64,000 nucleotides of DNA from Hepsetus odoe (Eukaryota > Chordata > Actinopteri > Characiformes > Hepsetidae). Made by a program: the position numbers and the translations under genes. Numbering within the stretch: position 1 is the stretch's first letter; every line of letters starts with the position of its first letter. This document shows, one piece after another, positions 24,321 through 37,315 of this stretch. The notes beneath the pieces are model-generated. The model saw only the letters and a program-made list of their open reading frames with translations, did no database searches and was not told the DNA's origin. The stretch covers positions 26,616,959 through 26,680,958 of the forward strand of contig CM029370.1 in the NCBI GenBank assembly GCA_017165825.1, read 5' to 3'.

Positions 24321-26908
24321 GATTCATTTGTTTTAACATTCGGGTGGATGGAAAGGTTAAACATATCATTTTTATCTATGGTGGGAGGAGCTACGAATGT
24401 AACTCCCTCATTTGCTGAACAATCAGTGGTGCTTTTCGATCTTTTTGAAAAACTAAAGCGCTTAAGAACATCCCAAAGTCATATAACTCACTTTTCTCTA
24501 CGGCATGGATTAGTTTCTTCTTATGCATTAAACCATGTTTTGTCGAAAGGTTACTGGCTCATGTGCTGCATTAACTTTGCCGCTTGTGGCTTGTGCCACT
24601 GGTGCAGACAGCTTTGTTTACTGCCGTGGGAGCATTTTGTCGGCGTCGTTGTAGTGCATGCATCTCCTGCTGTTAGGATAAGATACTGTAGTTATTTTCG
24701 ACAGGCTTCTAACTTGTTGTAATCTTTGGTATGGCTGTTATGTCGTTTCACAGCTTCTCACTTCAAATAATCTTTGTTGTTGTGATGTTTTTAGTGGCTT
24801 TTTGCCGTTGCCAGGTTACAGAGTGATACTTCAGTGAAAATTGGAGAAATCCGGAATGTCCGCACTCCTAAAATGCTGCAGATTATGACATGGGACTAAC
24901 TTCTCAACATCTCCATGTTTGATAATAGAGATTTCATCCTTCATGGATGAATGGGACAGTGTTGATAGAGATGATTATGGGCTGATTATGATTTTGCCAG
25001 ATTATTCAGACTACATGATTATGTTGTATTTGTTAATATTAATTCAAAATAGAAATGGTTATGACTATTTTATGGAGGCTTTTATGGCCAATGGCCAGGA
25101 GTTGTAGGAGTTTGAGAGCTCACATGATTGTTTCTCAGTGCTTGTTTTACCTCAGATCAGTAAACACTACAGCGCTCCTCCACTGTTGATACATACAGAG
25201 TTTGTTCAGGGGCTGAGCATCCCTCTTTGTGTTTAATTGGACCAAATGCTAAATGAGTGCTAACAGAGTCCGGATGAAGATTTACCTGCATGTTTATTCT
25301 GCATAGTAGAAAAATTCATAGGCTCAGCTTGTCTCTTATGCTTAGCCTTAGCCCCAGCAAGGACTCAGCCATAGTCCAACCATAACCATGTCAGACACTG
25401 TTACCTAGTGCTGCTCCTGCAGGTATTTTATGACTAGAGGCAATGGAGAGAAAGCCCACGCATGAATTGTTCATTCCTTCAGTCAAAAGCAGAAGTGCTT
25501 GTCCCACAGAAGCAAAGACCATGATCAGATGAAAGGAAAGAAATTTAAGATGGAAAAACAGCATCTGTATGCATGCTGGAGAGAATGTGGAAGCAGAGGT
25601 TACCGAGCATGGGAAGACAGCCAAGCTAATGATCACAGACTTGTCCCCAGCAGTGCTGTTCTTAGCCTTATACTGCAGGTTTTGTCTTAAAGCACTGGTG
25701 TTACCTCCATAGTAGGTGAATATTCAGAATCTGCACATTTTGGTCATTTGGGCAGCATTAAAGAAATAAAAAGGACCAAGTACTTTAGCAATAAAATGAT
25801 TGTCAGCTTGGTTTGTTCATATAGCCCTTGTCTGATACTTCGTTCTGCTGAACTTGACAAAACCCACCATTAGAAAGTAACATTTTGGCTGTTGGCTGCA
25901 TAGTTCTCTCTGCTCTGCTAGCTTCGAATATACCCCTCACAGTGGGAAACGACAGTCTGACTCAGATATTCCCACAAATCACTGCCCCTTTTTAAAGGCA
26001 TTTATTGTCAAAAAGGTGTAAAGTCTCAACCTACAGTGCTCGTTCACACAAAAATGCATAGAAATATTTTATTTTTGCACTTTTATATATGTGACATCAG
26101 TTAATGTAATTGAAAACGAAAAGTTTAAAGGCGATTTTTACAAAAAAAATGAAATGCGTTTTTTTCTGCAAATCCCAGTGCATTCCGTAACCATACAAAG
26201 TGCCTGATACCAGGTGATACGGTTACAGCTGAACCCTAATCTCACTGAAGCGTGCAGAGAAAAAAACGCGTGGTCTATGGAAAAATGAACAGAACATTGA
26301 TTTCATCAGCTACACTTGCTCTCCAATATGTATGTAGATGTGTAGTTACTTCGTTGACTGAGACACATTTTTGCTCTCCGTGAAGTCCCTGTCTGCTGTA
26401 ATATCATTACAAATGCAAAAGGGCTTACGTTTCCTAAATCAGAAAAGATGTAGCCTTGCTTCCTCTGTTCCATCTAGACCACACCTTCGCTCAAGGTCTT
26501 ATGAAATGAGAACATGGCAAGAACTCAAATCTGTATCAGTCTCTAATCATCTGGCACAAAATTAAGATTACACACAGGGATGCTTTTGAGTTTTACAAGA
26601 TGTCCACCATCCTTCCTCACAGCAGCGAGGGGATGACAGTAGCTAGAAATATCTTTGATAGGTTACTGCCTTCCTAGAGCACTCAAGAACCGAGAAACGA
26701 CATGTGAAAGTCAGATTTTTTTTTTTTTTTTTTTTAAACAAGTCTGTAATTCCCTTAGAAATAAAGGGTCTGTCACTTGATTGATTGATATCGTACCCGT
26801 TTCTATTATTAGTAGTAATCAATTTCTTGTGGATTCCAATTCATACTGCACATTAGAGGCTGATGTTACTGGTAATAATTTACGTTAGTGATTAACGTAA
26901 CTGTTCTC
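24321..26908. other. intronic DNA, no gene; poly-T at 26718-26736
   Basis: No recognisable gene or repeat family. Open frames here (for example 24348-24722) show no domain, start context or composition that would support coding. Confidence 0.5.
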
Positions 26909-27188
26909 ACTCGCTCATTTTCACAACCACTTGTCCTAATTAGGGTCATAAGGGGGTGATCGAGCCTGTCCCAGCTCTCACTGGGCAAAAAGCAAGGAAA
27001 CACCCTGGACAATTCGCCAGTCCATCACATGGCAGACACACATGCACGTTTATCATCTCCAATCCGCCTGATGTGCATGTCTTTGGACGGTGGGAGGAAA
27101 CCGGAACTCCTGGAGGAAACTATGGGGAGAACATGCGAACTCCACACAGAAAGGACCCGGGCCGCACCCGCCTGGGAATCAAACCCAT
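26909..27188 (-). mobile_element. repeat family C, minus orientation
   Basis: CCTGTCCCAGCTCTCACTGG, CCTGGACAATTCGCCAGTCC, GATGTGCATGTCTTTGGACG, GGGAGAACATGCGAACTCC and CCTGGGAATCAAACCC give the reverse complement of the family C order, with the tRNA-like head at the right end. Confidence 0.85.
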
Positions 27189-27237
27189 TATTATTAATGT
27201 GCCTGTTTTACACTGGATATCTTCTTGCTTTTAAAAC

Positions 27238-27427
27238 CAAACCAGTGATCTAGTGGTAGGATACTTGCAGACCAAGAGGTGGCGGGTTCAAATCCCACCT
27301 CCAACACTACCATCATCGGGTTCCTGAGCATGACCCTTAACCCCAAGTTGCTCCAGGTGGACTGTCCCTATAGTTAGGTAATGTAAGTTGCTCTGGATAA
27401 GAGTGTCTGGTAAATGCAAAGGTAAAT
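27238..27427 (+). mobile_element. SINE family D (GCTCTGGATAAG type), plus orientation
   Basis: tRNA-like head TCTAGTGGTAGGATACTTGC with B-box GGGTTCAAATCCC, then TGACCCTTAACCCCAAGTTGC and the 3' module GTTGCTCTGGATAAGAGTGT plus CTGGTAAATGC. This is a common teleost SINE design; the exact family name is not assigned. Confidence 0.8.
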
Positions 27428-29440
27428 ATTGAGAGACTTCTTGTCATAAAATATTCTTCTTGGCCTGTGCAAATGAGTTTATTCTAAATTTAGCCTATAG
27501 TGCCTAAATAAATGAGAGTGCTAAATTATTACTAGTGACGTTGCTTTGACAGAAATACTTGGATATGGCACAGATCAATTTCCTGGCTTTGTGCTGATGT
27601 CAGAAAATGTTGGACATCAGAAATTACTATAATAAATCTTGCACAGAATTGCTGGAGAGGAAGTATTGCTGCTTCTTTTGTCAAGAGATTGAGTTTGATC
27701 CGTAGTGATGGCACAGCCTTCTGTGGCCGCAAGCCAAGAAGAGTATAATAGGTTTCATTCTCTCAGGGTGGCATGATTTACCCACTCCCCCATTACCCAG
27801 AAGGATGATAGCTTGTTAACAATGATAGTAGCTGAACTTAATTGGTAGAGTTCTCCTCTAAGTGTGATCACCTGTCCGTTGAGGGTGAATTAGCGGAAGT
27901 TTAAAAATGGGCAGTGGCTGAAGTATGTGCTGGCCTTTAGCTGCCCAGGAATATGTAAAGGTGAGACCTAGCTAGCAGACAGAATTAGGCTTAACTAAAC
28001 TGGGAGAAATTTGCTCAATGCCATTTAGATGGAGGAAGAAGAGTGGATACCGTACAGTCTGAACCCAGTGGTCAGACGTCTCGTCAACTTCCCCAAGCAC
28101 TGTCTGCAGCAATGCAGATTTATTAGTAAAATGTGGCACTTCTCGCAGTGGGCACTCTCCACATGTTGGCAGCTTCTGCTCCTCTCAGTCAAAGACATTT
28201 GAGTTTAGTGCTGGTTCTATTCCCAGATTAGGCCAGATCATCATTTTGGTCCCCTGGGGAAATGAAATTTTTTTCTGCCTCATTGAAATGCAAACGAATA
28301 TTGAAATGAATTACCTTCATTACTGAGATGGCAAATCTTGATGAGTTTTATTCCGTTAGTGCCATTCCTCTCCAGGAACCATCAACAATATCGACATTTG
28401 GTTCCATCAGAACCCTCATGTGGCCACTGTCCTGCCTCTGTTGCTTCTTTTTATGTCATGATATTAACAAGGCTTCAGTCTGTGCTCAGACCCATTTTTC
28501 TCTTTGGTTTTTCTAAAATTATGCTAAATCACGCTTGCTTATAATATTTTTAACTTAATGGCATTTCTTTTCCTTTATATAGATGATGGTATGTCTTACC
28601 TTGTCGGAAACCGCATAAGAAAGTCCTTAGAAGTTTTTTTTTTATCAGTTTCAGACCAGAGTGATTTAGATATGCAGTTTACAGGCTAAGCTTTCATTAC
28701 TTATGAAAGGCTTTATGGTCCTTGCAGCTAAACATAGACCAAAGTCAATGCATTGTGTGTTAACTTTTTAGGCACTTTGCCAAACCTAATTGAATGTGCA
28801 ATGCCTATGAATATATCTAACTAGCAAAAGTCTATTAAATTTTGAATTACAGTGTGGGAAGAAGTGGGTTGCAAGTAAACAGGATAATTGTATTTGTTTG
28901 TTGTTTTTCCAACACAACTTAATGAAGCATCTGTTAAAACCACTCTGTATATGTACTGCTGCTTCTTTTAAAGAATAACTGTTCGCATGCAATCAGTCTG
29001 CTTAAAATGACTTGCAAAGAGCAACAGAAGATATGCACTCAAAGCCTTTAATCTATTTTTGCCACTTGCTGTGAGCTACATGGAATTTTACACATTAAGT
29101 AAAATTATTAGCCACAGTGATTTCCTGGTGAAACACTGTTAAATGGCAAAAACTGTGGAGATCATGTGTCTTTGTGCGATGCTTTTTCAATTCAAATAAT
29201 TCAATCCAAGCCAGATCAAATCTTCTTCATTATCGCTGACATGAAAACTCCACTCTGGTCCTGCCTTCTGCCAACAAACTTACTGCAGCAAATCCTATGC
29301 ACAATGCATCACATCTTTCCCTCACTGTAGACGAGATTACACACATCCACACACACATAGCATTAAACTCATTTTTGACACACATGGCAAAAGCTCTGAT
29401 AAAATCTCAGATGACTCTTTTTCCATTTATATCTGCGCCC
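27428..29440. other. intronic DNA, nothing recognised
   Basis: No repeat or gene recognised. Confidence 0.5.
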
Positions 29441-29815
29441 TGCAGAGAAGTATATAAGAGTTGTACAGGATATGCATGAAGGCAGAGTGGCAGTGGTGAG
29501 GTTTGCAATAGGAGTGACAGATGCATTTAAAGGAGAGGATGGATTACATCAAGAATTATTCCTGTTTGTAACCGTAATGGACAGGTTGACAGGCAAGGTT
29601 AGACAGGAGTCTCCGTGGACGATGATGTTTGTTGATGATGTGATCTGTAGTGAAAGTAGGGAGAAGCTTGAGGAGAACCTGGAGAGATGGAGATGGAGAG
29701 AGGAGAGGAATGAAAATGAGTAGGACAAAGACAGAATACATGAGTGTGAATGAAAGGAAGGAAAGCGGAGTGATAAGGATGCAGGTAGTAGAGGTGATGA
29801 AGGTGGAAGAACTGT
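29441..29815 (+). mobile_element. RTE-like LINE reverse-transcriptase fragment (palm region)
   Basis: Contains a degraded palm domain: RVVQDMHEGRV-like sequence, then FVTVMDRLTGKVRQESPW and the catalytic-type box FVDDV, followed by SESREKLEENLERW. The usual LINE box is (Y/F)ADD, so the alanine has been replaced. Frames are broken before and after. This fragment represents the part missing from the 21106 copy. Confidence 0.8.
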
Positions 29816-30056
29816 GTTCTTAATGTTAAAGATTTTTCTGTAATGTAAATTTTTTATTAGAATCAGTATCAAGCCTGATACCACAGTGTGCTGCAAGAAA
29901 ATGACAGTGCATGACCAGAGTGTACTTAACAGATATTTTTGCAGGTTGAAAGTTAAATGTTTTATTCATTTTCTGTATTTTAGTCATAATTTAAGTTCAG
30001 GCTGAACATTTGTCATTCTTTACTCTTAAACTGAAGCTTATCAACATGTATTCTCC

Positions 30057-30232
30057 AGGGGCAGCGGCGGCCTAGTTGTTAGGGAGTCACAGGATCGGAA
30101 GATTGTGGGTTCAAACCCCTTACCAATAGGTTGCCCTGAGGTACCCTTGAGCAAGGTACTGTCCCTGTCACTGCTTCCCGGGTGCTTTCATAGCTGCCCC
30201 CTGCTGCATGATGTGCATGGGTTAAATGCAGA
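30057..30232 (+). mobile_element. SINE family A, first of a head-to-tail pair
   Basis: Full head (GGGGCAGCGGCGGCCTAG), TGGGTTCAAACCCC B-box, TACCCTTGAGCAAGGTACTG and CATGGGTTAAATGCAGAGG. It runs directly into a second head at 30233, so its own 3' tail is replaced by the next copy. Confidence 0.85.
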
Positions 30233-30380
30233 GGGCAGCGGTGGCCTAGTGATTAGGGAGACACTTTAAATAGCTGCCCACTGCTACACGGTGTTTGCAT
30301 GGGTTAAATGTAGAGGTCCAATTTCGTTGTGGTTCAATGTGTGCTGTTCACTGTGACAAGGGTTGTCACTTTCATGTGAC
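30233..30380 (+). mobile_element. SINE family A, second of the pair, internally deleted
   Basis: GGGCAGCGGTGGCCTAGTGA head, then a jump directly to TAGCTGCCCACTGCTACACG, CCAATTTCGTTGTGGTTCAA and GGGTTGTCACTTTCATGTG. The B-box and central body are missing. Confidence 0.8.
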
Positions 30381-30462
30381 TCAAATCTAACTTGCTGAAA
30401 CAAGTCTTTATCTCAACGTCATAGATCTTCTGATTCTTCTTTTGTTCTCTGCATATTGATTT

Positions 30463-30530
30463 GGCAAAAGTTTTACACTGGATGCCCTTCCTGACGTAAG
30501 CCTCCCATTTTTCTAGGCTAGGGACCAGCA
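30463..30530 (+). mobile_element. short fragment of a dispersed teleost repeat
   Basis: TTTTACACTGGATGCCCTTC, CTGACGTAAGCCTCCCATTT and GGCTAGGGACCAGCAC resemble a repeat segment seen widely in fish genomes; recalled from general knowledge and not named. Confidence 0.45.
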
Positions 30531-30778
30531 CAGAGTAATCTCAACATCAATTGACCAAAATAACAAAAAATTAATAAAAAATGTTTGTGTTTGCACTGAA
30601 GGCAATGCACTTAATACACACAATGCATTTAATACTTTTTTAAGTGGGATGAAAATTTAGAAATTGTGTAAAATATAATTTTTTTTTTTTTTAAGCCAAC
30701 TTTATCCACTCGGAGGGCACATTTTTTTATCATTTGATCTAAAAGTATTGTAATGTATTAGAGGCTAACAATGTATAA

Positions 30779-30963
30779 CGTGGTGGAGGTCTAGTGGTAG
30801 GATACTCGCCTGTGGAGCAAGACATTGCAGGTTCAAGTCCCCCTCGGCACTACCACTTTAGGGTACCTTAGCAAAAACCCTTGACCCCAGTTTTCTCCAG
30901 GGGAACTGTAAGAGGAACTGGAAGTTGCTCTGGATAAGGGTGTCTGTTAAATGCTGTAAATGT
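30779..30963 (+). mobile_element. SINE family D, plus orientation
   Basis: GGTCTAGTGGTAGGATACTC head, GCAGGTTCAAGTCC B-box, CCTTGACCCCAGTTTTCTCC and AAGTTGCTCTGGATAAGGGT plus GTCTGTTAAATGC. Confidence 0.85.
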
Positions 30964-32278
30964 ATTTTTGTCCTCCATATTTGTTTAATTTCAACTTGAG
31001 CAAGAGTTTTTGCTGGATGTGCTATGTTAGCAAGAGCAAAAGCTTTTTCCACTGGTCTCTCCAAAGTCTTGCGGTGCAGACAGGTCAAAGAGCAGGCGGA
31101 CAGAGGAACAAAAAGGCCTATTGTGCCTGGAAGATAATGAACAGCATTTTTCATGCTTAGCTGTATGTTCTGACAGCAGCCGTGAAACTCTCTGTGGAAT
31201 AAAAACCTTGTGCTTAAACACATCATTGTCTCCATCACATCATTTTGGCCAACCCTGGAAATCATCAGCGTGCTGCGTGACAAATAGCGCGCTCTGTTTC
31301 AAATGCCCGACATGTGTCATCCGCCGTGAAGAGCAGAGGCCTGTCAGCCGTTCCGTTTCACCGCGAGCTGCCATGAAATCACTGTGACAATGGTGGAGAT
31401 GTAAATGACCTCATGCATTTTCAATGGGTCCTTACTGGCCACATGTAAAAGTTGGTGTTTCATGGCTGTACCGGCCTATTGTACACACTATAGAATGCCG
31501 TCCTTTCTTAAGCTGTCTCCTTAAGACTCTGTGCAGTGCAGGGTATTGGACACTTTCCCTTAAAATGCACCCTCAGCAGAACATGGGAACAATGTTGATG
31601 TGAAAGCATGCATGTTATTTGCTCTGAAGGTTTAAAGAGTTCTGAATGATTTTTTTTTTCTTTCTGTCTGAACATAAAAGATTCCTGTCAGAACTTTCTC
31701 AAGAAGAAGGGATTCTTATTCCTCTGCGTTTTGACCATAAAAAAGGATCTGATTTCATGCTTCATCAAAGGGTAGAGCTTAAAAATGCCTGTGAGCTTTG
31801 GACTGTCTTTAGTAGACTGGTCGTCATGAGTCTTTATCAAATTATACCCAAAACAATGAATTTAAAAGAGAAAAAATCTGCAAAAACAGCCCGTTTTGTT
31901 TTGTTGAGGATGTCCGAGCTCAAACTTGAACACGTTTGCAAATAAACATTTAAACAGCCTACAGTAGTTTGCCCCGCCCATTCTTTTTGAAGCAATACGG
32001 AGTGTTGTTTCTGCAGGCAGTAATTACATTACAGTATAAGAGGAAGAGAATTTGATGGTTTGCTGCTCCTGGCTGTCAGGAATTAGATGGTTCATTGCAG
32101 CCTTCCAAAGTATCCCACACCCAAATGGAATTACTTTTTCGTTGTTCCTGAGAATTTTATTCTACATTTTTTTTTTAATCAGGGCTGCCACACGGGAGTC
32201 ATTTATCTTCATGAGTTTACATTAATCAAACCTAAAGACCAAGTAATTAATTTTACGGTTTAATCTTACAATTATTGT
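30964..32278. other. intronic DNA, nothing recognised
   Basis: No gene or repeat recognised. The minus-strand open frame 30858-31283 partly overlaps the preceding SINE and has no family resemblance. Confidence 0.5.
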
Positions 32279-32537
32279 TCAGGAAGGGTTTGAGGAACAT
32301 GATACAGAGAAATTCAAAATCTGTCAGACATCCTGGGTAGCTTGTCCGATCCAGGAAGGCATCACCTCACAGCTTAAAGACTAAAATTATCCTGCAAAAC
32401 CTAAGCTGCTGCAGATTTCTCAGTACCACGTAGCACAGCAGGTCTTACGGAGTCCATGCCTTAACACATCGGAGCTGATTGGATGGAGGAAAAGTCCGGA
32501 AGAAGGGTTTATTTAATGTTATGGCTGATACATGTGC
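32279..32537 (+). pseudogene. Tc1/mariner-like transposon remnant, 3' part
   Basis: CAGGAAGGGTTTGAGGAACA and GATACAGAGAAATTCAAAAT resemble the C-terminal transposase region. Then come CTTACGGAGTCCATGCC and the terminal TTTAATGTTATGGCTGATAC, which fits the 3' terminal repeat of the same family as 15625-16328. It is 5'-truncated, with stops in all frames. No complete transposase. Confidence 0.65.
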
Positions 32538-34330
32538 TACTGCCTGAAGGAGGAAAGCTGATGGCCCTCAGACGGCTGCGCATAAGAACAGATACAGCTC
32601 ATTTATTAAAAGCAGTGCAGGAGTGCAGGCAAAATAAAGAAATCCATCTGCATTCAGACTGCATGTTGCATCACGCAGTTTTAATACCGTCAATTAAAAA
32701 ATGTTGCTTCTTCAAGACACTGATATAGTGCAGAGTGAGTTTGTGAGTAAAGTAGTTCTGCAGCTTGTTTTTGGTTCTCTTAGTCTTTTTTATTACACTT
32801 AAGACGTGTTAAACGCATTGACCTGTCAGTCTGAGTCATGCTTATTGGATTTAGCTAAATTCTGCAGTGACAAATGAGCCTTGTTACGTGGGCTTGAGGC
32901 TCAAAAAAAAAGGATGAAGGTGTGAAAGCCTCTCCATCGAGTGTGACACTTGTATTTCACATGTACTCCCATGCTCTAATAGCTCCAGCAAGGTGTGTAA
33001 AACGCCTCAAAAGATCCTGACAAATAATCAGAGGAAGATTGATCGGCACTTAAACACGCTCCTCTCGGATCGGGGCCTGTTTGGGCTGCTAGTGGAAACG
33101 CGTTAGCTTTCCTTCTCCTGGTGTTCTGCCGGAACGGAACATTGCGTCCTCGGCTAGCGAGCACTAATAAAACCGTATTATTATGTGCATATCTCAAAGC
33201 TCTGGATGGCTGTCATGGTAGTCGGCAGTGAGCGATCCCAGTGGAACTAAACTGCCTACAACTTTCTACTCTTTCATCGTCCTGGCTAGAGTTTTTTCTC
33301 TTTCATCCTCCATGCAAGATTCTTCAATGGCCTTTTGTACAGAATCTTTCTCTGTGATTTTGTTCCTCTGTTATCACTTTGGGATTCCCCCGCTTTCATC
33401 TTTTTTTTTTTTTTTTACCTTTTCATATCTCCTGATGTGTTTTTTCATCTTTTAATGTGTGCAACTTGTAAATATTGCTAGGCCGCACCTTTTTGGAAAT
33501 GTGTCGAGGCATTCGCACTGAAGGACGTTTGACATGGGATACCACGCCATTGCACAGTTTAGTTTGTCATAACACCATGCATGGCTGACAAGCTAAAGAT
33601 AGCAGTGCCTTTGAGTGTTCGAACGTGTTTCATTATTTACCAGTTTGCTTGTAGCTGCGAATTGGCTCCTGAGCAGCCCTCGGATTGTTTATTCACAAAG
33701 TAGTGTCTCTGAGAAATCTACATATTCATTTTGACGCATAAATTTTGCATGAATGTTTCTTTGCCTTTTAGTGTTGTGGTGGAAAATAGCAATCGGGGAA
33801 ACGTGGCTGCGTTCTGCGCTCTGCCTCGTACTTACTTAATCTAAATTGGGTTATAGCCTCATTTTTCCCCTGCACTAAATGGGGAAACAATGCAACTCGC
33901 AGAACAGACATTCTTCCTGTGGTTATTGCCAACCATCAAGGCCTCTGAGAAGCAGATGACGTGAACCAGTGTCATGTCTGAGAACAACCAGCATCTTCAG
34001 AGCTTTCAGGTGTGTTTGATGGGACGCAGTAGTTAAAGGACACGCGGTATAAGTCAGACAAACATAGCTTTTCTACTTGAGATGTTTATTGTGGTGGGTT
34101 GGAGGCTGCCAGGACCCACAAGACAGGAGCACTAAGGAGAGCCAGCAAAAAAGAGGAAAATTCTGCAAAGCTCTCTGCTCTCCTTTAGATTTGGCTTGAC
34201 ATCGCTTATTCTTTTCTGGTACTGAAACCAGTATCCTGGCTTATACAAATACCAGTCCAAGAAAAAAAAAAACAACTAGGGGTCTCTAGCAATTGGTTCA
34301 AGTACCTTAAAGAAATAGTTTGGTGAAAAA
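32538..34330. other. intronic DNA, nothing recognised
   Basis: No gene or repeat family recognised; poly-T at 33401-33416 and poly-A at 34261-34272. Confidence 0.45.
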
Positions 34331-34590
34331 TGAAACCCATCCATCCATCAAATACAGACAAACACTCACACACACAGTCACTCATAGGAGGCAATTAAGC
34401 ATTTCCATTCCACTCGACATGCCTGTTTTGGAACTGTTGGAGAAAACCAGACCTCCCCATTAAACATCAGTAAGACACAGGAAGGACATACAAATTCCTC
34501 AAAAAAGGAGCCAGGGCGTCCTGGCTGAGAACCAAACCTAGGATTTTCTCACTGTGATGTGAAATCACTAACTAATGAGCCACCACGCTG
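34331..34590 (-). mobile_element. repeat family C, minus orientation, diverged
   Basis: CCATCCATCCATC end, GACATGCCTGTTTTGGAACT, ACACAGGAAGGACATACAAA, CTGAGAACCAAACCTAGGAT and CACTAACTAATGAGCCACC, in the order expected for a minus-oriented family C copy. Confidence 0.65.
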
Positions 34591-34699
34591 CAGGCAAATG
34601 TGATTCAACATTTTTCTGCTGCTTGCTGTCCATTACATTTGGGCACTGATAACAGATTGACACCTCTTGTTTTAGCTGATACTATTAAAATCATCCTCG

Positions 34700-34787
34700 T
34701 GAAGGAGGAAGATGCAGAGGACCAGGAGAAATGGAGACAGCTGACCTCTAACAGAAGCAGCCGGAAGAAGAAGAAGAAGAAGAAGAC
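34700..34787 (+). mobile_element. RTE-like LINE extreme 3' fragment
   Basis: GAAGGAGGAAGATGCAGAGG and CAGGAGAAATGGAGACAGCT match the last codons of the LINE C-terminus, followed by the GCAGCCGGAAG region and an (AAG)n tail at 34765-34786. Very short 5'-truncated copy. Confidence 0.7.
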
Positions 34788-34870
34788 CATTAAAATAGTC
34801 CTTGATCAGTCATTGGATTGACATTCACAGAATGACTTTCACTAAAATATGTACAATAATGTATTTTTAG

Positions 34871-35037
34871 TGATGGTAGCTGTGGGGACGGATACTCCCC
34901 ATTTGAACCAATGGGGTTGTGGGTTCTGACTACACCATGTCTTCAGCACATTTGAGCTCCCCGAGTAGCTCCAGGGAGACTTTCCCATTCATTAGGCAAT
35001 GTACATCACTCTGGATAAATGTTTAGGCATGAGCAAA
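34871..35037 (+). mobile_element. SINE family D, strongly diverged
   Basis: ACGGATACTCCCC head remnant, TTGTGGGTTCTGACTAC, TAGCTCCAGGGAGACTTTCC and CATCACTCTGGATAAATG parallel the other family D copies with many substitutions. Confidence 0.55.
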
Positions 35038-35485
35038 GGACTTCCACCCAGTGCACATGAAGAGAGCAACTCTAACATTAAAAACTACTTTCCTATTGGT
35101 TTCATTAGTTTACTTTGATTCATGTTTTGATGCCTACAAACAAGTCCCTGATATTAAAGGCCATATTTACTGCAGAATCAGTTTCATTCTCTTTTGTTTC
35201 ATATTCAGTCCATCAGCCCGATGCCCGTCGGGTCTGTGGCTTCTCTGTGTGCTTTCTTTGGTAAATGGCCCCATGACAAAGATCTTCATGTTCTGTATTA
35301 TTACTCAGGATAAAACAGGACGCTGCATTTTAATTGTATTGATCATTTAGTGCTTTTTGGGTTTTGTTTGCTGTTGCACACTCGTCTGTAAAGCGTCATT
35401 TAGATGTCTGGCAAGTGCAGCATGGACCTGGATTACTGATGGACAGTGGAAGCAGGCCAAGATGCAGCCCTTTCTTTCTTCTCCA
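35038..35485. other. intronic DNA, nothing recognised
   Basis: No repeat or gene recognised. Confidence 0.45.
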
Positions 35486-35520
<35 letters not shown>

Positions 35521-35536
35521 GTTTCTCTGTCTCTCT
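35486..35536. repeat. (CT)n microsatellite
   Basis: Interrupted (CT)n with TTTC and GTTTC breaks. Confidence 0.9.
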
Positions 35537-36222
35537 TCCTCCCCCATTCTCCTCTCTCATTAGGCTGTGTTCATTCTGTTGCTGTGTGGTGGCAGAGCCG
35601 GGTACACTACAACTAGCTCGGGCTCTTTTGAATGCAGCATGGAGCATGCTCTCTATTCAGCCTGCCATGGCTGATTGATTGGCTTTTGTCTCACTGATTA
35701 CAGGCAGCTTGTGTCTACCCCCACACCAAAATAAATATATGAATGGTGGGGGCCTTCAGCCTGATCACAGAGAATAAACTTTCATCTCAATCAGGGAGTA
35801 AAAACTAGAGTATGCACTTCACTGAAATCAGCTCTGATACCATGCATTGCATCATCATTAATGAGACACTAAGTTCCCTCAGCTTAGCAATAATCAGCAC
35901 TGCATAAGAAAAGGGAAAACATAATGGCTAAACTAGTTTGTTTACACTCATCTTTGTATGCAATTATATCCGGATGTTTAACAGTCATTCTGTAGGTCCT
36001 GGTATATTTTCCAGCTGCACTTTCCTTCGGCTGACCGTTTTCGATCTTTCGTTTCTTAAGTGATCTCTGCGATGGGAACTTCCATTAAGAGCTGTTCGAT
36101 TAGTCCAGCCCAAATGCCGTGTTATTACAAGACTGCTAATAGTATTTGGTGAGGCTTTTCAGTAACTATGTGCACACAAAGTAGGCATCAGATTTTATCC
36201 CCTTCTTTGCTGGGAATAAATA
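35537..36222. other. intronic DNA, nothing recognised
   Basis: No gene or repeat recognised. Confidence 0.45.
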
Positions 36223-36502
36223 CCTTGCCAAACATCCATCCATCCATCCATCCATTTTCTGCCACTTGTCCCAAACGGGGTCGCGGGGGAGTGCTGGCGT
36301 CCAACCCAGCGCACACAGGGCAAGGACGGGGGACGCACCCTGGACAGGTCGCCAGCCCATCGCAGGGAGGAGCGGGACGGGGACGGCACCTTGCTCAAGG
36401 GTACCTCAGGGCAACCCACTAGGAAGGGGTTCGAACCCCCGATTCTCCGATCATGTGGCCGACGCCCTATCCACTAGGCCACCGCTGCCCCCTTGCCAAA
36501 CA
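36223..36502 (-). mobile_element. full-length SINE family B with 12-bp target-site duplication, minus orientation
   Basis: Minus strand: GGGGGCAGCGGTGGCCTAG head, GGGGGTTCGAACCCC B-box, CCTGAGGTACCCTTGAGC, CTGCGATGGGCTGGCGACC, CCCCGTTTGGGACAAG and (GGAT)n. Flanked by CCTTGCCAAACA at 36223-36234 and 36491-36502, a perfect duplication. Closely similar to the copy at 23248-23508, so probably fairly recent. Confidence 0.92.
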
Positions 36503-36722
36503 CAAGATTTTAAATCACAGAGAAGGTCCTGGGTTCGATTCCCAGGCGGGCCGGGTCCACTCTGAGTGGAGTTTGCATGTTCTCCCCGTGTCTGTCTGTG
36601 TTTCCTCTGGGAGCTGCAGTTTCCTCCCACCGTCCAAAGACCTGCACGTGAAGGTGGATTGGAGACACTTAATGGCCTGTAGGTGTGTGTGAGTGTGCGT
36701 CTGCCTAGGGTTAGATAGAAGT
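36503..36722 (+). mobile_element. repeat family C, head half, plus orientation
   Basis: GGTCCTGGGTTCGATTCCCA (B-box), GGAGTTTGCATGTTCTCCCC, GTTTCCTCTGGGAGCTGCAG and CCTCCCACCGTCCAAAGACC, ending in a TG-rich stretch. The tail module is missing. Confidence 0.85.
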
Positions 36723-37114
36723 TAAATGATATGGTATGTAAAAGCAGACTGCAATGTGGTTTAAACAAGAAAATCTCCAGCAAGCTGTGGAGAGCTGGTT
36801 GAGGAGGATATGATGGATCCAACTTCTCGACCAACTAGGAAGTTAGTTAAAGTAACAACGCACTGACTGTTATCAAATTCAGCTTCTTTTTAAAGTAAAC
36901 ACTTAAAAAAAAAGTAGAAATGATCAGTAAGGCCATGCGATGTAAGAGGCAGGTGCTAAATTTGTGTAAAATTCGTTTTTAAATCTTTCAAGTTTTTACG
37001 TTTTTTTTTTTTAAATTATTATTATTGTTAATATTTTAGTTTGGCTTTGAATTTACATAAAAAAAGAAATCTGAGGTTGTTTACAAATTTTCAAGCTCAC
37101 CTGTGATACACAGC

Positions 37115-37269
37115 AAAAGGCCATGGATTTCCTGGTCAGGATGTCCTGGGTCCTGTCTGTGTGGAGTTTGCATGTACTTTCTAAACCTGTATGGTTTTTC
37201 TCCCATAGTACAAAGACATGCAAGTCAGGTGAATTGGAGATGCCAAATTCACCCCTCAGTGGGGCTGTG

Positions 37270-37315
<46 letters not shown>

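Noticed and set aside
24348..24722. 124-codon plus-strand frame
   Set aside because: No family resemblance or splice context; treated as chance.
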